Positions 1 to 8,909 of a stretch of 64,000 nt of DNA are shown here, piece by piece (the stretch's first letter is position 1; every line of letters begins with the position of its first letter). Made by a program: the position numbers and the translations under genes. Source of the DNA: Paramoeba atlantica (lineage: Eukaryota; Discosea); assembly GCA_977017575.1 (NCBI GenBank), contig CDRNVI010000023.1:372001-436000 (forward strand), read 5' to 3'. The notes under the pieces are model-generated. The model was not told the DNA's origin and did not search any database. It saw nothing but the letters and a program-made list of their open reading frames with translations.

Positions 1-397
1 ATGTCTCTTTTAAACGCTTGAAATGGGTGTATGAACCTGCAAATGCCATAAAAACATTTAAAAGGACTTGAATCACTTTCGAAAAAAATCAATTTTTCGC
101 CAAATATTTGTCCCTACCGTCCTACTGGGGGTGAGCCTAAAAAGATCCACATCTCTCTTACTGTGGGGGGTCTCTTACTGGGGGGTCTACGGTAGTATCC
201 GTACCCATTTTAAAAAAATGCCCCTTTTGGGGGGAAAATTTGCTTTGTCTATACCTAGTTACTATGTCTATGACCAGTTACTGTGTCGTGGGGGCACAGT
301 AAACTGCACGGGAGTTTAGTATACCTATCAGCTATACTATTCTGGAATATGGTTTAATTTGTTCTTGGAATAATTATTTCTTGAATATAGCAATATC
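1..397. other. Intergenic repeat-rich leader
   Basis: No gene is seen here. Positions 175-194 read TTACTGGGGGGTCTACGGTA, which is the same terminal sequence as the short inverted-repeat element at 16,170-16,452, so this is a lone end or a degraded copy. Around 285-315 a GGGGGCACAGTAAACTGCACG motif recurs in variant form near 17,110 and 37,090. Confidence 0.5.
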
Positions 398-1120
398 ATG
401 CTTATCACCAAGTCTTCCGACTCACAACAAGTGAATTCTGTGAGTAGATGTACTCGTCCTTCCAAAGTACGAGGTGCTTCCTTGCCACAAGAATACGAAC
501 TGGCGCGACTTATACAAAATGTAGAAAATCAGCATCCCTCCTGGAGTACCGCAACACCCGCTTGTGAATGGTGCTACGTAGAATGCAATCAAGAAGAAAA
601 GGTAGAAGAAGTTTCTTGGTCGCATACGTCGTTGAGCGGTGAACTTCATCTGTCTTATCTTCCGTTTTCAGTCAAAATCTTCGACGTTTCAGACAACCAA
701 CTCACAGGAAGCGTAGATCTTACGCATTTGCCGGAAGCAAATTGTAGATTTAATCTTTCACGAAACCGCTTTTCAGGTCAGGCAGATCTCACAAAACTAC
801 CGAATGAAATGGAAGAACTGTATTTGATACAGAACCAGTTTTCGGGAAATGTCTGTCTCACTCAACTACCCATACATTTCCTAATTTTGGCCTTGAACGG
901 AAATCAATTTGAAGGAACTTTGGACTTGGAACATCTTCCCATTAAAATGGAAGCTTTGTATCTTGAGGAAAATAAGTTTCGTGGAACGGTAATCTTGGAT
1001 ACATTGCCGCCAAACCTACACGATCTGTGGTTAAATGACAATACAGAGCTTTGCGGCACATTAGACAAAAAGGAGACCGGGTTTGCCAGGATTCAGAATA
1101 CGAAAATAATTGCAGAGTAA
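398..1120 (+). CDS. LRR protein, family A (copy 1)
   Basis: An intact LRR protein of 240 residues; the specific function is unknown. The cap holds SKVRG at about 22-26, an EYELARLIQN helix at 33-42 and the Cys pair C56/C63 (CEW...C), the position of the disulfide in plant-type LRR N-caps. About six LRRs of 23 residues follow (77-222), each of the form LP..L..L.L..N.F.G.VDL. The C-terminus is NTKIIAE, as in the paralogues at 1,547 and 4,946. No upstream in-frame ATG exists before a stop, so the start is well fixed, and it leaves no signal peptide. This is odd for a domain that is normally extracellular. Ligand binding or surface recognition is inferred from the fold only. Confidence 0.85.
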   Translation: MLITKSSDSQQVNSVSRCTRPSKVRGASLPQEYELARLIQNVENQHPSWSTATPACEWCYVECNQEEKVEEVSWSHTSLSGELHLSYLPFSVKIFDVSDNQLTGSVDLTHLPEANCRFNLSRNRFSGQADLTKLPNEMEELYLIQNQFSGNVCLTQLPIHFLILALNGNQFEGTLDLEHLPIKMEALYLEENKFRGTVILDTLPPNLHDLWLNDNTELCGTLDKKETGFARIQNTKIIAE

Positions 1121-1546
1121 TTTTTTCACACTAATATTTGGCGGCCACAGAGTCGTTTATCTGTGGGCCCAGAATTCATTTATTTGCAGATCGATTTATT
1201 TGTGGATAATCTACTCAAGGGTCAAATCATCAATTTTTTATCCTTAATACGTAAGTACTTCCGTAAATACCCCTCCACCTGTTTCGTTCCAAATTTTTAT
1301 GAGTCATATTGTCAATATGATTGACTCAATCATTGAGTCAATTTCATGTGGTGGGATTCTCCTTTTCTTATTTTCCTTCTTTGCTTCTTAATTTTCTTTC
1401 TAAAGATTCTCCACTTTACTACTTTTCGACTATTTTATCCCCTATCCTTTTCTTCCTCTCTCTACCCACTCCTCTTCCACCCCACCCCCCTCCTTAAGAC
1501 TATAAGAATTGTATTTCTAAAGAGGTTTTTAACGAATAATACATTT
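1121..1546. other. Intergenic; relic of mS23-gene 5' flank
   Basis: No intact gene is seen. From about 1,318 to 1,498 the DNA resembles the 5' flank of the mS23-like gene (5,730-5,998). Shared stretches include GAGTCAATTTTCAT-like and ATTCTCCACTTTAC motifs, TTTTCTTCCTCTCTC and CCACCCCACCCCCCTCC. It seems to be a duplicated, decayed pyrimidine-rich leader. From about 1,499 the flank becomes that of the family A LRR genes and matches 4,902-4,945 almost exactly. Confidence 0.5.
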
Positions 1547-2743
1547 ATGTTTATTACACAGTCTTCCGACACACCCCAAGCGAATTCTGTGAGAAGCTGT
1601 ACTCGTCCTTCCAAAGTACGAGGTGTTTCCTTGCCACAAGAATACGAACTGGCGCGACTTATACAAAATGTAGAAACTCAACATCCCTCCTGGAGTACCG
1701 CAACACCCGCTTGTCAATGGCACCGTGTAAAATGCAATCAAGAAAAAAAGGTTAGCGAAATTTCTTGGTCGCATAGCTCGCTGAGTGGTGAACTTCATCT
1801 GTCTTGTCTTCCGCTTTCCACTACATTATTTAGCGTTGCAGACAACAAGCTCACAGGAAGCGTAGATCTTACGCATTTGCCGGAAGTAATGCATAGACTC
1901 AATCTTTCACGAAACCGCTTCTCGGGCCATCCAGATCTCACAAGACTACCGCACAAAATGGAAGAATTGGAAGGGGACGCACTTCGCACTCTTCACCCCT
2001 CCCCGGCTCGCTCTCTTCGAGTGAGCTTTCTTCCCTCCCCGGCTCTCTCCTTCTCGTGCTTTCTTCTCCCGGGAGCTATGCGCCATGGTGGCCTCCCTTG
2101 AGGACCACTGGGCGTGCTACAGCGGGAGGACACATTGTATGCGTGTATAGGGGATGCGAACTTGCACCCCTCTCTCCCTACATGCTGTAGCGAGTGCGGC
2201 GGTAACGGACCTCCCCATGATGCATCATGATCCACGATAGACCATCTGACAGCATGAACCCACGGCTTGACCGTGTTGCAGCATGAACCATGGCTATACG
2301 TGCTGTAGCATGACCGATGGGCGTCTCGTCTCCTACCTCGCACTCCACTCTCTGTGTGACACCCGTCGTATGCGGGTCATGCGCCGATGGTATCGGCCGT
2401 CACACAGAGAGACGTATCTCTGCGCCACGAGCGTATGATCATAACCCTGATACAGAACCAGTTTTCAGGAAATGTCTGTCTCACTCAACTGCCTACGAAT
2501 TTACGAATCATGGCCTTAAACGGAAATCAATTTGAAGGAACCTTGGACTTGGAACATCTTCCGCTTAGCGTGGCAGGTTTATTTCTTGAGAACAATCAGT
2601 TTCATGGAACGGTAATTTTGGATACATTGCCGCCGAATCTACACAATCTGTGGTTGAATGACAATATAGAACTTTGCGGCACATTAGACAAAAAGAAGTC
2701 CGGGTTTGTCAAGCTTCAGAATACAAAAATAATTGCAGAGTAA
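1547..2743 (+). pseudogene. LRR family A gene split by an insertion
   Basis: The first part (1,547-1,969) is nearly identical to the intact gene at 4,946-5,668, with cap SKVRG, C.W...C and three LRRs. The reading frame is lost at 1,970, where a 478-bp foreign segment begins. The LRR sequence resumes at 2,448 (TGATACAGAACCAG) and runs to the normal NTKIIAE end and TAA at 2,743. Compared with the intact copy, four bases (TACT) are missing at the junction. The ATG at 1,547 is chosen because the intact paralogues start there; an ATG at 1,346 is in frame, but its leader only translates the pyrimidine tract. Probably not functional unless the insert is removed from the RNA. Confidence 0.8.
1970..2447 (+). 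mobile_element. Structured insertion element X (copy 1)
   Basis: A 478-bp insertion inside an LRR gene, related to 13,690-14,100. The two copies share a 5' part (CACCCCTCCCCGGCTC, a second CCCTCCCCGGCT, then GGGAGCTATGCGCCATGGTG) and a 3' part (GCCGATGGTATCGGCCGTC, then TATCTCTGCGCCA). Their centres differ. The shared 5' part folds as GTGGCCTC-loop-GAGGACCAC and the 3' part holds GCCGAT/ATCGGC. No protein, terminal inverted repeat or clear target duplication is seen. It could be a Helitron-like or RNA-derived non-autonomous element; the family is not known. Confidence 0.6.
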
Positions 2744-2777
2744 TTTTTCCTACTTTTTTAACCTTTAGAAAGCCATT

Positions 2778-3180
2778 GGGTCAAAGTGAAGCATTGTTTC
2801 ACACTTTTTTTAAAACATTTATTATCGCCCTATTTTGGCAAAAAGAAGAAATTAACTCTCTTGTACTTGTTCTAGAACGATTTCTACATTCTCGCAAATG
2901 TCATTTGAGGTCCTAAAACAGGCGACGGAGGGCATAATTTCATGTTTTCCTCTCTTTAGCTTACTTTTCACAATTTCTGCGCCGAACTTCAGCCGATTAT
3001 CTCGCGCTTCTTTCCCACTATCAAACGTACCGTCACCGCGAAAAAAGTACAACTGTATGTAAACAAATGTCAGAAAAATACTTTCAGTGCACGTAAAATA
3101 TGATAAGGCAACACTTAGAACACCTAAAAAAAATAACGAAAAAAAAATATTTTTATGTGAAATAATGCTTCACTTTCACC
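2778..3180. mobile_element. 403-bp TIR element with 7-bp target duplication
   Basis: Ends are GGGTCAAAGTGAAGCATTGT on the left and AATAATGCTTCACTTTCACC on the right, near-perfect inverted repeats. Both sides are flanked by AGCCATT (2,771-2,777 and 3,181-3,187). The flank of the paralogous LRR gene at 5,696-5,702 shows one AGCCATT with no insert, i.e. an empty site. No coding sequence is seen, so it is non-autonomous. A second copy lies at 10,388-10,750 and a lone right end at about 55,491-55,516. Confidence 0.85.
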
Positions 3181-4945
3181 AGCCATTCATGTGCTTTTGT
3201 TCCTAATTTTTAGAAATCTTATGGAGTCAATTTTAATCCGACGCCAGTCTCTTTTCATAAACCCCGCCGATCGAAAAGTCACCCCCCTCTAACTTTTCCG
3301 CCAAGTGTCCGTTTGAGCCCATTTTTGTTGCATTTTGCAGATCCCAACACAAAGACTTTGCGCGTTAAAGCATAGAACCAAAACTCTCAAATATGTGCAT
3401 CTGATAGACGGATTATCACTTTCTTCACACTTTTCAAGATACCAATTTCTCACTTTCCAAGTACATTGCGTGGCGTTATTGCGGGACGGGTTAGCTACGG
3501 GACGGGTATTTAAGGGACAATATAGAGGTGGTCATACCTTTGGAATTGAACAAAAGAACTACAAGTGTAGCGCCCAAGTCACAGAGCGCGCAAGTTATCG
3601 GGCACATATTAAATGTATTTGTAAGATAAATGAACGAAAAGGGGATGACTAAAGGAAGATAATTGAAAGAAAAAGGTATAGTAGAGCCTTGGAAAAAATA
3701 TGTAGAAATAACGACGGTTTGGGTGGTTATAAAACTACCGTTCTACCCTCGATTATTGAAAACAAGGTGAACAAAAACAGTAAAAATATACTGAGGAACA
3801 CAGTAATATAATAGAAGAAAAAAATATAAAAGGGGGCTCCGGTGGTCCAAAATTGAAAAAAATGGAGGGTCTAGGGGGGCATACCGCACGAAATTTTTTT
3901 GAAAAAAATATTTTTCGAAAAAAAACCGCAGAAGGGGTAGCCGGGGTCTTGGCGCGCATTTTCCATTCCCCTACCCGGGGGTGACCCCCCCGCGTATCCG
4001 CAGGACGGGTCCGCCAAGTTTGGATTTTTTCGGAAAAAAAATTGAAAAAAATTTCGACTTGGCGAAAGTTGATTAATTACTGGGCACTTTGGCCTTGATG
4101 GGGGGTGTCCCTTAATTAACCCGTCCCGTAATAAGCCCCGCACTGTAATCAAATCTTCTCCCATGAGAAATTCAATTTATTTGATCTGTTTTTGCCGATT
4201 TCTATTACAAACGAGAGATCTCGTTCCCCTGGCAAAGAGCTTTGCAGCTATTCTTTAATATTGATACATTTGTACCCCCTGGACGAGGAGCGTTTGTTTT
4301 TTAAAGTTGGTGTGGTATGGCGATGCGAAAAAACAAAATAGAAAAATAATTTTCTCTCGTTCTTTTTCTGAAATGATCTAAAAATGGTGGGAACGTGCAG
4401 TTCTCAGAATTTTGAACGAGAAAATGATATCTTAACCCCCTTAGGTCCCTTCAAGCAAAATGTAAAGGGGGCATCTTAAAAAAGTTGATTTTACACCGTT
4501 TCAAGAAACAACCAATCAAAGACAAATATTTCACCACTTGACAAATTCAATGATTGTTATCTGCCTTTGTTTATTTTTGTTGCAAACGAGAGATCTCGTT
4601 CCCCTATCGAAGAGCTGTGACGCCATTTTCATATTGAGCCCCTTCTCCCCCCTGGCCGCTGAGCATGTGATTTTTCCTGTCGTATTGGCAAGACTGCGCA
4701 AAAGAATGATTAAAAAAGTGTGTTTTTATTTTTTGCTTGTGAAGAGGTCTAAAAACAGCGGCAACGTGCAGATCTCAAAATTTTAAACAGCAAAGTGGTG
4801 CCGCAACCCCTTTAAACCTCATTGTATTCGCTGTGTGGGGTTTATTTTTCTTGATTCTTTCTTCATTCTTTCTTTAAACATTCTCCACTTTATACGGTAT
4901 ATAAGAATTGTATTTCTAAAGAGGTTTTTAACAAATAATACATTT
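3181..4945. repeat. Repeat block between LRR loci
   Basis: No convincing gene. 3,181-3,270 matches the 3' flank of the gene at 4,946 (5,696-5,775). An inverted-repeat unit spans about 3,471-4,142: its ends share TTATT(G/A)CGGGACGGGTTA and TTAAGGGAC. Inside it, 3,713-4,066 is a reversed fragment of the foldback family seen whole at 34,967-35,878. Then 4,165-4,455 and 4,536-4,815 form a diverged direct repeat sharing CAAACGAGAGATCTCGTTCC. 4,840-4,945 is the 5' flank of the next LRR gene. Confidence 0.65.
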
Positions 4946-5668
4946 ATGTTTATTACACAGTCTTCCGACACACCCCAAGCGGATTCTGTGAGAAGCGGTA
5001 CTCGTCCTTCCAAAGTACGAGGTGTTTCCTTGCCACAAGAATACGAACTGGCGCGACTTATACAAAATGTAGAAACTCAACATTCCTCCTGGAGTACCGC
5101 AACACCCGCTTGTCAATGGCACCGTGTAAAATGCAATCAAGAAAAAAAGGTTAGCGAAATTTCTTGGTCGCATAGCTCGCTGAGTGGTGAACTTCATCTG
5201 TCTTGTCTTCCGCTTTCCACTACAGTATTTAGCGTTGCAGACAACAAGCTCACAGGAAGCGTAGATCTTACGCATTTGCCGGAAGTAATGCATAGACTCA
5301 ATCTTTCACGAAACCGCTTCTCGGGCCATCCAGATCTCACAAGACTACCGCACAAAATGGAAGAATTGTACTTGATACAGAACCAGTTTTCAGGCAATGT
5401 CTGTCTCACTCAACTGCCTACGAATTTACGAATCATGGCCTTAAACAGAAATCATTTTGAAGGAACCTTGGACTTGGAACATCTTCCGCTTAGCATGGCA
5501 GGTTTGTTTCTTGAGGAAAATAAGTTTCATGGAACAGTAATTTTTGATGCGTTGCCGCCGAATCTCCGCAATCTGTTGTTGAATGACAATACAGAACTTT
5601 GCGGCACATTAGACAAAAAGAAGTCCGTATTTGTCAAGCTTAAGAATACAAAAATCATTGCAGAGTAA
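4946..5668 (+). CDS. LRR protein, family A (intact copy 3)
   Basis: An intact LRR protein of 240 residues, the best reference for the family. SKVRG lies at about 22-26, EYELARLIQN follows, the cap cysteines are at about 56 and 63 (CQW...C), and about six 23-residue LRRs carry VDLTHLP and NVCLTQLP. The start at 4,946 aligns with the ATG of the gene at 398, whereas an in-frame ATG at 4,835 would add a hydrophobic leader. If that longer start is used, it would supply a signal anchor, so the choice matters. About 44 bp of 5' flank are shared with the copy at 1,547. Its 3' flank runs straight into the leader of the mS23-like gene. Function is unknown; recognition or adhesion is inferred. Confidence 0.85.
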   Translation: MFITQSSDTPQADSVRSGTRPSKVRGVSLPQEYELARLIQNVETQHSSWSTATPACQWHRVKCNQEKKVSEISWSHSSLSGELHLSCLPLSTTVFSVADNKLTGSVDLTHLPEVMHRLNLSRNRFSGHPDLTRLPHKMEELYLIQNQFSGNVCLTQLPTNLRIMALNRNHFEGTLDLEHLPLSMAGLFLEENKFHGTVIFDALPPNLRNLLLNDNTELCGTLDKKKSVFVKLKNTKIIAE

Positions 5669-5975
5669 TTTTTCTCACTGTTTTAACCTTTAGAAAGCCA
5701 TTCATGTGGTTTTGTTCCAGTTTTTTGGAAATCTTATTGAGTCAATTTTCATCCTACGCGAGTCTCTTTTCATATTTTCCTTCTTTCTTTCTTCTTTTTG
5801 CGGTTTGAGGGCACGTTCGTTGAATGTTCATGAACGTGCCCTCAAGCCCATTTTTCTTTCAAAACATTCTCCACTTTACCCCTTCTTTCTTAACTCCTTT
5901 TTATCTCCTCTTATTTTCTTCCTCTCTCTCCCTTTCTCTTTCTCTCTACCCCCTCCACCTCCACCCCCCCTCTCC
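5669..5975 (+). promoter_or_regulatory. Leader of mS23-like gene: hairpin and pyrimidine tract
   Basis: A perfect inverted repeat with 14-base arms (TTGAGGGCACGTTC, 5,805-5,818; GAACGTGCCCTCAA, 5,832-5,845) and a 13-base loop lies about 130 bp before the start. From about 5,878 to 5,975 the strand is almost purely C and T and abuts the ATG. Similar tracts abut the starts of PCNA, PRA1 and NOP58. A shared 5'-UTR or initiator element is inferred. Confidence 0.5.
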
Positions 5976-7982
5976 ATGCTCCACCCCACCCCCCTCCCCC
6001 GCATCAAAGCCCCCCGCAACACCTGCGTCGGCCCCGAGTACGACCGCTGGTGGACCAAATACGACGCCTGGAGTACCTTTAACCGCATCCGTCGTCTCGT
6101 CGGCACCGGGTTCTACATCCCCCCGGAGTGGTACCTCCACTTCCGACTCTTCCCCCCGCCCCACAATCTCGCTCGAGAGGAGCAAACCCTAAACCCCTAT
6201 GCCCATGAGCCCCACAGGAGTGAAACCCAAAAGAATACTAACCCTAACCCCTTTAATCATAATAATAATAATAATAGCAATCATAATAACCTTAGGAATA
6301 ACCATAACCATACTAATCGGTACGATGGTAATAATACTATGAACTCCCCCTTCCCTTCCTCTCGCGAACAACTTCGCGCAGAGCTCGCGACCCACAGTCG
6401 CACCGCCGCCTCCACGGGGAATCGGTACACCAATTTATTTTGGGTCCAGAAGCCCCTGGACGAGATGGAGCGGGCCTACCACCGGCGGGTCGCCCAGCAC
6501 GGGCTCTCGCACCGGGAGGCCATGGAGGCGGTGGTGCGGGGGTACTACGCGGGGGAGGGGGTGCGGCTGCGGGTCCACGCGCTGCACCGGGAGGAGGCCG
6601 CGCTCAGCGGCAAGTTCCTCTCGATGCGGGAGGGGATCGCGGCGGTCCACACGCTGGGGGTGCTGCAGCGGGAGGCGCTGGCCCCGGCGGATTACACCGC
6701 GCTGGCGTGTGGGGTGCGGCAGGGGCAGCGGGGGAATCGGAGGGTGGGGGTGCGGAAGGTGAGGGTGCGGAGGGGGGTGTGGGAGAGGGCGAGGGCGAGG
6801 GGAGAGGGAAAAAGGGGGAAGGGGGAGGAAAAGGGGAAAGAGGAAGGGGAAGAGGTGAAAAAGGGGGAACGGGGGAGTGTGGAGGATGCGGCAAAGGGTG
6901 ATAAGGTGGAGGTAAAGGAGACAAAGCCTGGGGGGGAGGAGGTGGAAGGGGTCGGGGAGAAGGTAGTGGGAATTGGGGAAACGCAGAAGGCGTCGACTGA
7001 AACTGATAAACGTTCGGATGCCAGTGCCACGGATTCCGAGACAACTGGCTTGGAAAAATCTCCTTCAGATTCAGAGTCTCTTGAGTCAAGCAAGGACACC
7101 TCTCCCCAGAGCTCTGTCCCTAGCGCTCTGGACTACCCTTTGGAGGTCCCAACTCTTACCACTTCTACTACAGTGGAGCTCCAAACACCTGTCTCACGTC
7201 TGCATGGGACTCTTGCCTCGCTACGTGAGCGACGCGCGCGACAAGCTGTCGGAACCTCTTCGTGGTACGATACAAAATCGAGTTTAGAGCCGACATCAGG
7301 TGCAGCGCCCATAGACGCTCCAACAGAAAATCAAGAACAGTCCATTCAGAAAACGGAATCAAAGCAAGACACCTCACAAACTTCTGTACCTCACGAGCTA
7401 ACCCCTACGGACGGGACCAAACCCGTTGAAGCTCCTTTTGGCTTATTTATGTCTGATCTTTCCGAGCGTCTCCATGACACCCCTTCTACGTCCGCCAAAA
7501 CCCCTTCCTCGGAGAAGGGTTCCTCCGACACAACCTCCCGTATCCCTATTTCTAAAACTTTACCTCAGACACCCACTCGGGGTTCATCTCCCCTCTCTAC
7601 CCCCTCTAAACCACACTCCCCTGGGTCCTCACCTAAAGCAGGGAAATCGGTTTCGGAACTTCTCCGTGCGCTGCACAAAACGAAACCGGAGAGTGAGAGA
7701 CTCATGAGGGGTGGAGGGAGAGGTGGCGGTGGCGGGGGCTCCCGGGGCGGCATGGCCCCCGGTGAGGGTTTGAAACCATCGAAGGTGTCCTCATCCCCGG
7801 ATAAAGCGTTCTCCTCTCATGACAAACCTCCCATGTCACCCACAAGGTCCAAAAGCTCAGAGGATGGCGCCTCCTCTCTACTTCGGGGAATGGGACAGCG
7901 TCATTCCTCTCGAGGGAGAGGAAGTGGGCTCTCCGGTATTGGAGGTGGGGGAAGTCTCTTTGGAAAACGTGAGAGTAGGTAG
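5976..7982 (+). CDS. mS23-like mitochondrial ribosomal protein with long tail
   Basis: The start at 5,976 follows directly on the pyrimidine tract and gives 668 residues; the ATG at 5,706 would only translate that tract. Residues 35-63 (FNRIRRLVGTGF, then PPEWY and FRLFPPP) resemble the N-terminal mS23/MRP-S25 signature: F.R...LV..G followed by P.W and FPP. mS23 is a small-subunit mitochondrial ribosomal protein. About 86-120 is Asn-rich, and 145-240 is helical and charged (FWVQKPLDEMERAYHRR onwards). From about 260 to the end it is low complexity (Lys/Glu, then Ser/Pro/Thr), closing in an RGG-like Gly/Arg segment. Usual mS23 proteins have roughly 130-300 residues, so the tail is unusual. Base composition is very GC-rich in the middle. 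The assignment rests on one short motif. Confidence 0.5.
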   Translation: MLHPTPLPRIKAPRNTCVGPEYDRWWTKYDAWSTFNRIRRLVGTGFYIPPEWYLHFRLFPPPHNLAREEQTLNPYAHEPHRSETQKNTNPNPFNHNNNNNSNHNNLRNNHNHTNRYDGNNTMNSPFPSSREQLRAELATHSRTAASTGNRYTNLFWVQKPLDEMERAYHRRVAQHGLSHREAMEAVVRGYYAGEGVRLRVHALHREEAALSGKFLSMREGIAAVHTLGVLQREALAPADYTALACGVRQGQRGNRRVGVRKVRVRRGVWERARARGEGKRGKGEEKGKEEGEEVKKGERGSVEDAAKGDKVEVKETKPGGEEVEGVGEKVVGIGETQKASTETDKRSDASATDSETTGLEKSPSDSESLESSKDTSPQSSVPSALDYPLEVPTLTTSTTVELQTPVSRLHGTLASLRERRARQAVGTSSWYDTKSSLEPTSGAAPIDAPTENQEQSIQKTESKQDTSQTSVPHELTPTDGTKPVEAPFGLFMSDLSERLHDTPSTSAKTPSSEKGSSDTTSRIPISKTLPQTPTRGSSPLSTPSKPHSPGSSPKAGKSVSELLRALHKTKPESERLMRGGGRGGGGGGSRGGMAPGEGLKPSKVSSSPDKAFSSHDKPPMSPTRSKSSEDGASSLLRGMGQRHSSRGRGSGLSGIGGGGSLFGKRESR

Positions 7983-8285
7983 TGCATCGTGAAGGAAAGG
8001 CTTTTGCGAATCACTTTTTTTGTAAAAACTTTTGTTGAAAAAGTTTACTTTTTGAATAGATAATAGGAAAGAGATGCTTTCGCGGTCGTTTCTAAAGAAT
8101 GCATTATGAACTATGAAAATGAATTATGTTTTTATGCGCGGCTTTTATTTCGTGCACTTGCTACATAGTACTCTGCGAAAATCAGTAAGAGTGTGAGAAT
8201 TGTTTTTTATCTTCAAGGATGTACATACCATGTTTGAGTCAGCGTTCTACGTTTTATACGCTTTTATATCTTACGTTTGAAAAAA
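7983..8285. other. Intergenic, nothing recognised
   Basis: AT-rich spacer between the mS23-like gene and an LRR gene. No repeat, RNA gene or long frame that I can support. Confidence 0.4.
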
Positions 8286-8909
8286 ATGTATCTGCTAGAC
8301 TTTGCTGCCACGCAGGATCCATCACAGACCATTCGCAAGTCTCGCCTTGCGAAAGTCACGGGCACTTCGTTACCTCTGGAACAAAACTTAATGCGCCTTT
8401 TATATGCCGTCGAAAATTCTCACTTGATTGTCGATAAGCAAAAGCCTGGGTGTGATTGGCGAGGCGTACACTGTAATGTTGGAGGCGATGTTCTTTATAT
8501 TTCTTGGCCTCGTATGGAATTGCGTGGAGAACTGAATTTTGAGTTATTGCCTTCGAAAATGGAACGATTTTATATTCATGACAATCACCTCTCTGGTGAG
8601 TTCCTCTTTGAATATTTGCCTCTAACTTTGGAGTTTTTTTCGATTAAAGGCAATCGATTCACTGGAAACTTAAATTTTCATTACTTTTCGGAATCCATAA
8701 AGTACATTGATCTCGGCATGAACTTTTTTTCTGGGACGATTGATTTTAGCTTACGCCCCTTATCTTTGCGTGAGATTTATTTGAACGGTAACACTGATCT
8801 GGAAGGTCATCTACAGCAAGGGTCAGTTCTGTTATACGATGTTCAAGGGACCCGAATTACAACGAACGAGGGTGAACTTTTTCGACGAAAGAACTACCAA
8901 TATGGTTAG
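8286..8909 (+). CDS. LRR protein, short divergent member
   Basis: A 207-residue LRR protein. The cap is present but altered: SRLAKVTGTSLPLEQNL replaces the usual SKVRG..LP.EY.L, and CDWRGVHC keeps the cysteine pair. About four to five LRRs follow (LRGELNFELLP, LSGEFLFEYLP, FTGNLNFHYF, FSGTIDFSLRP). The repeats use NF/DF rather than VDL, so this is a diverged lineage in the array. No clear signal peptide is seen (it starts MYLLDFAATQDP). The first ATG in the frame is at 8,286. It ends in TAG. The role is unknown. Confidence 0.75.
   Translation: MYLLDFAATQDPSQTIRKSRLAKVTGTSLPLEQNLMRLLYAVENSHLIVDKQKPGCDWRGVHCNVGGDVLYISWPRMELRGELNFELLPSKMERFYIHDNHLSGEFLFEYLPLTLEFFSIKGNRFTGNLNFHYFSESIKYIDLGMNFFSGTIDFSLRPLSLREIYLNGNTDLEGHLQQGSVLLYDVQGTRITTNEGELFRRKNYQYG

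Noticed and set aside
1346-1546. Hydrophobic N-terminal extension of the LRR frame from ATG 1,346
   Set aside because: It translates a pyrimidine tract that resembles the mS23-like leader. The intact paralogues at 398 and 4,946 start at the site matching 1,547.
5706-5975. 90-residue Phe/Ser/Pro-rich leader of the mS23-like protein
   Set aside because: It is only the pyrimidine-rich leader and hairpin read as codons. The ATG at 5,976 follows the tract as in PCNA, PRA1 and NOP58.
6440-7099. Alternative-frame Gly/Ala- and Pro-rich proteins over the mS23-like gene
   Set aside because: They are frames opened by GC bias across a real gene; composition is meaningless.
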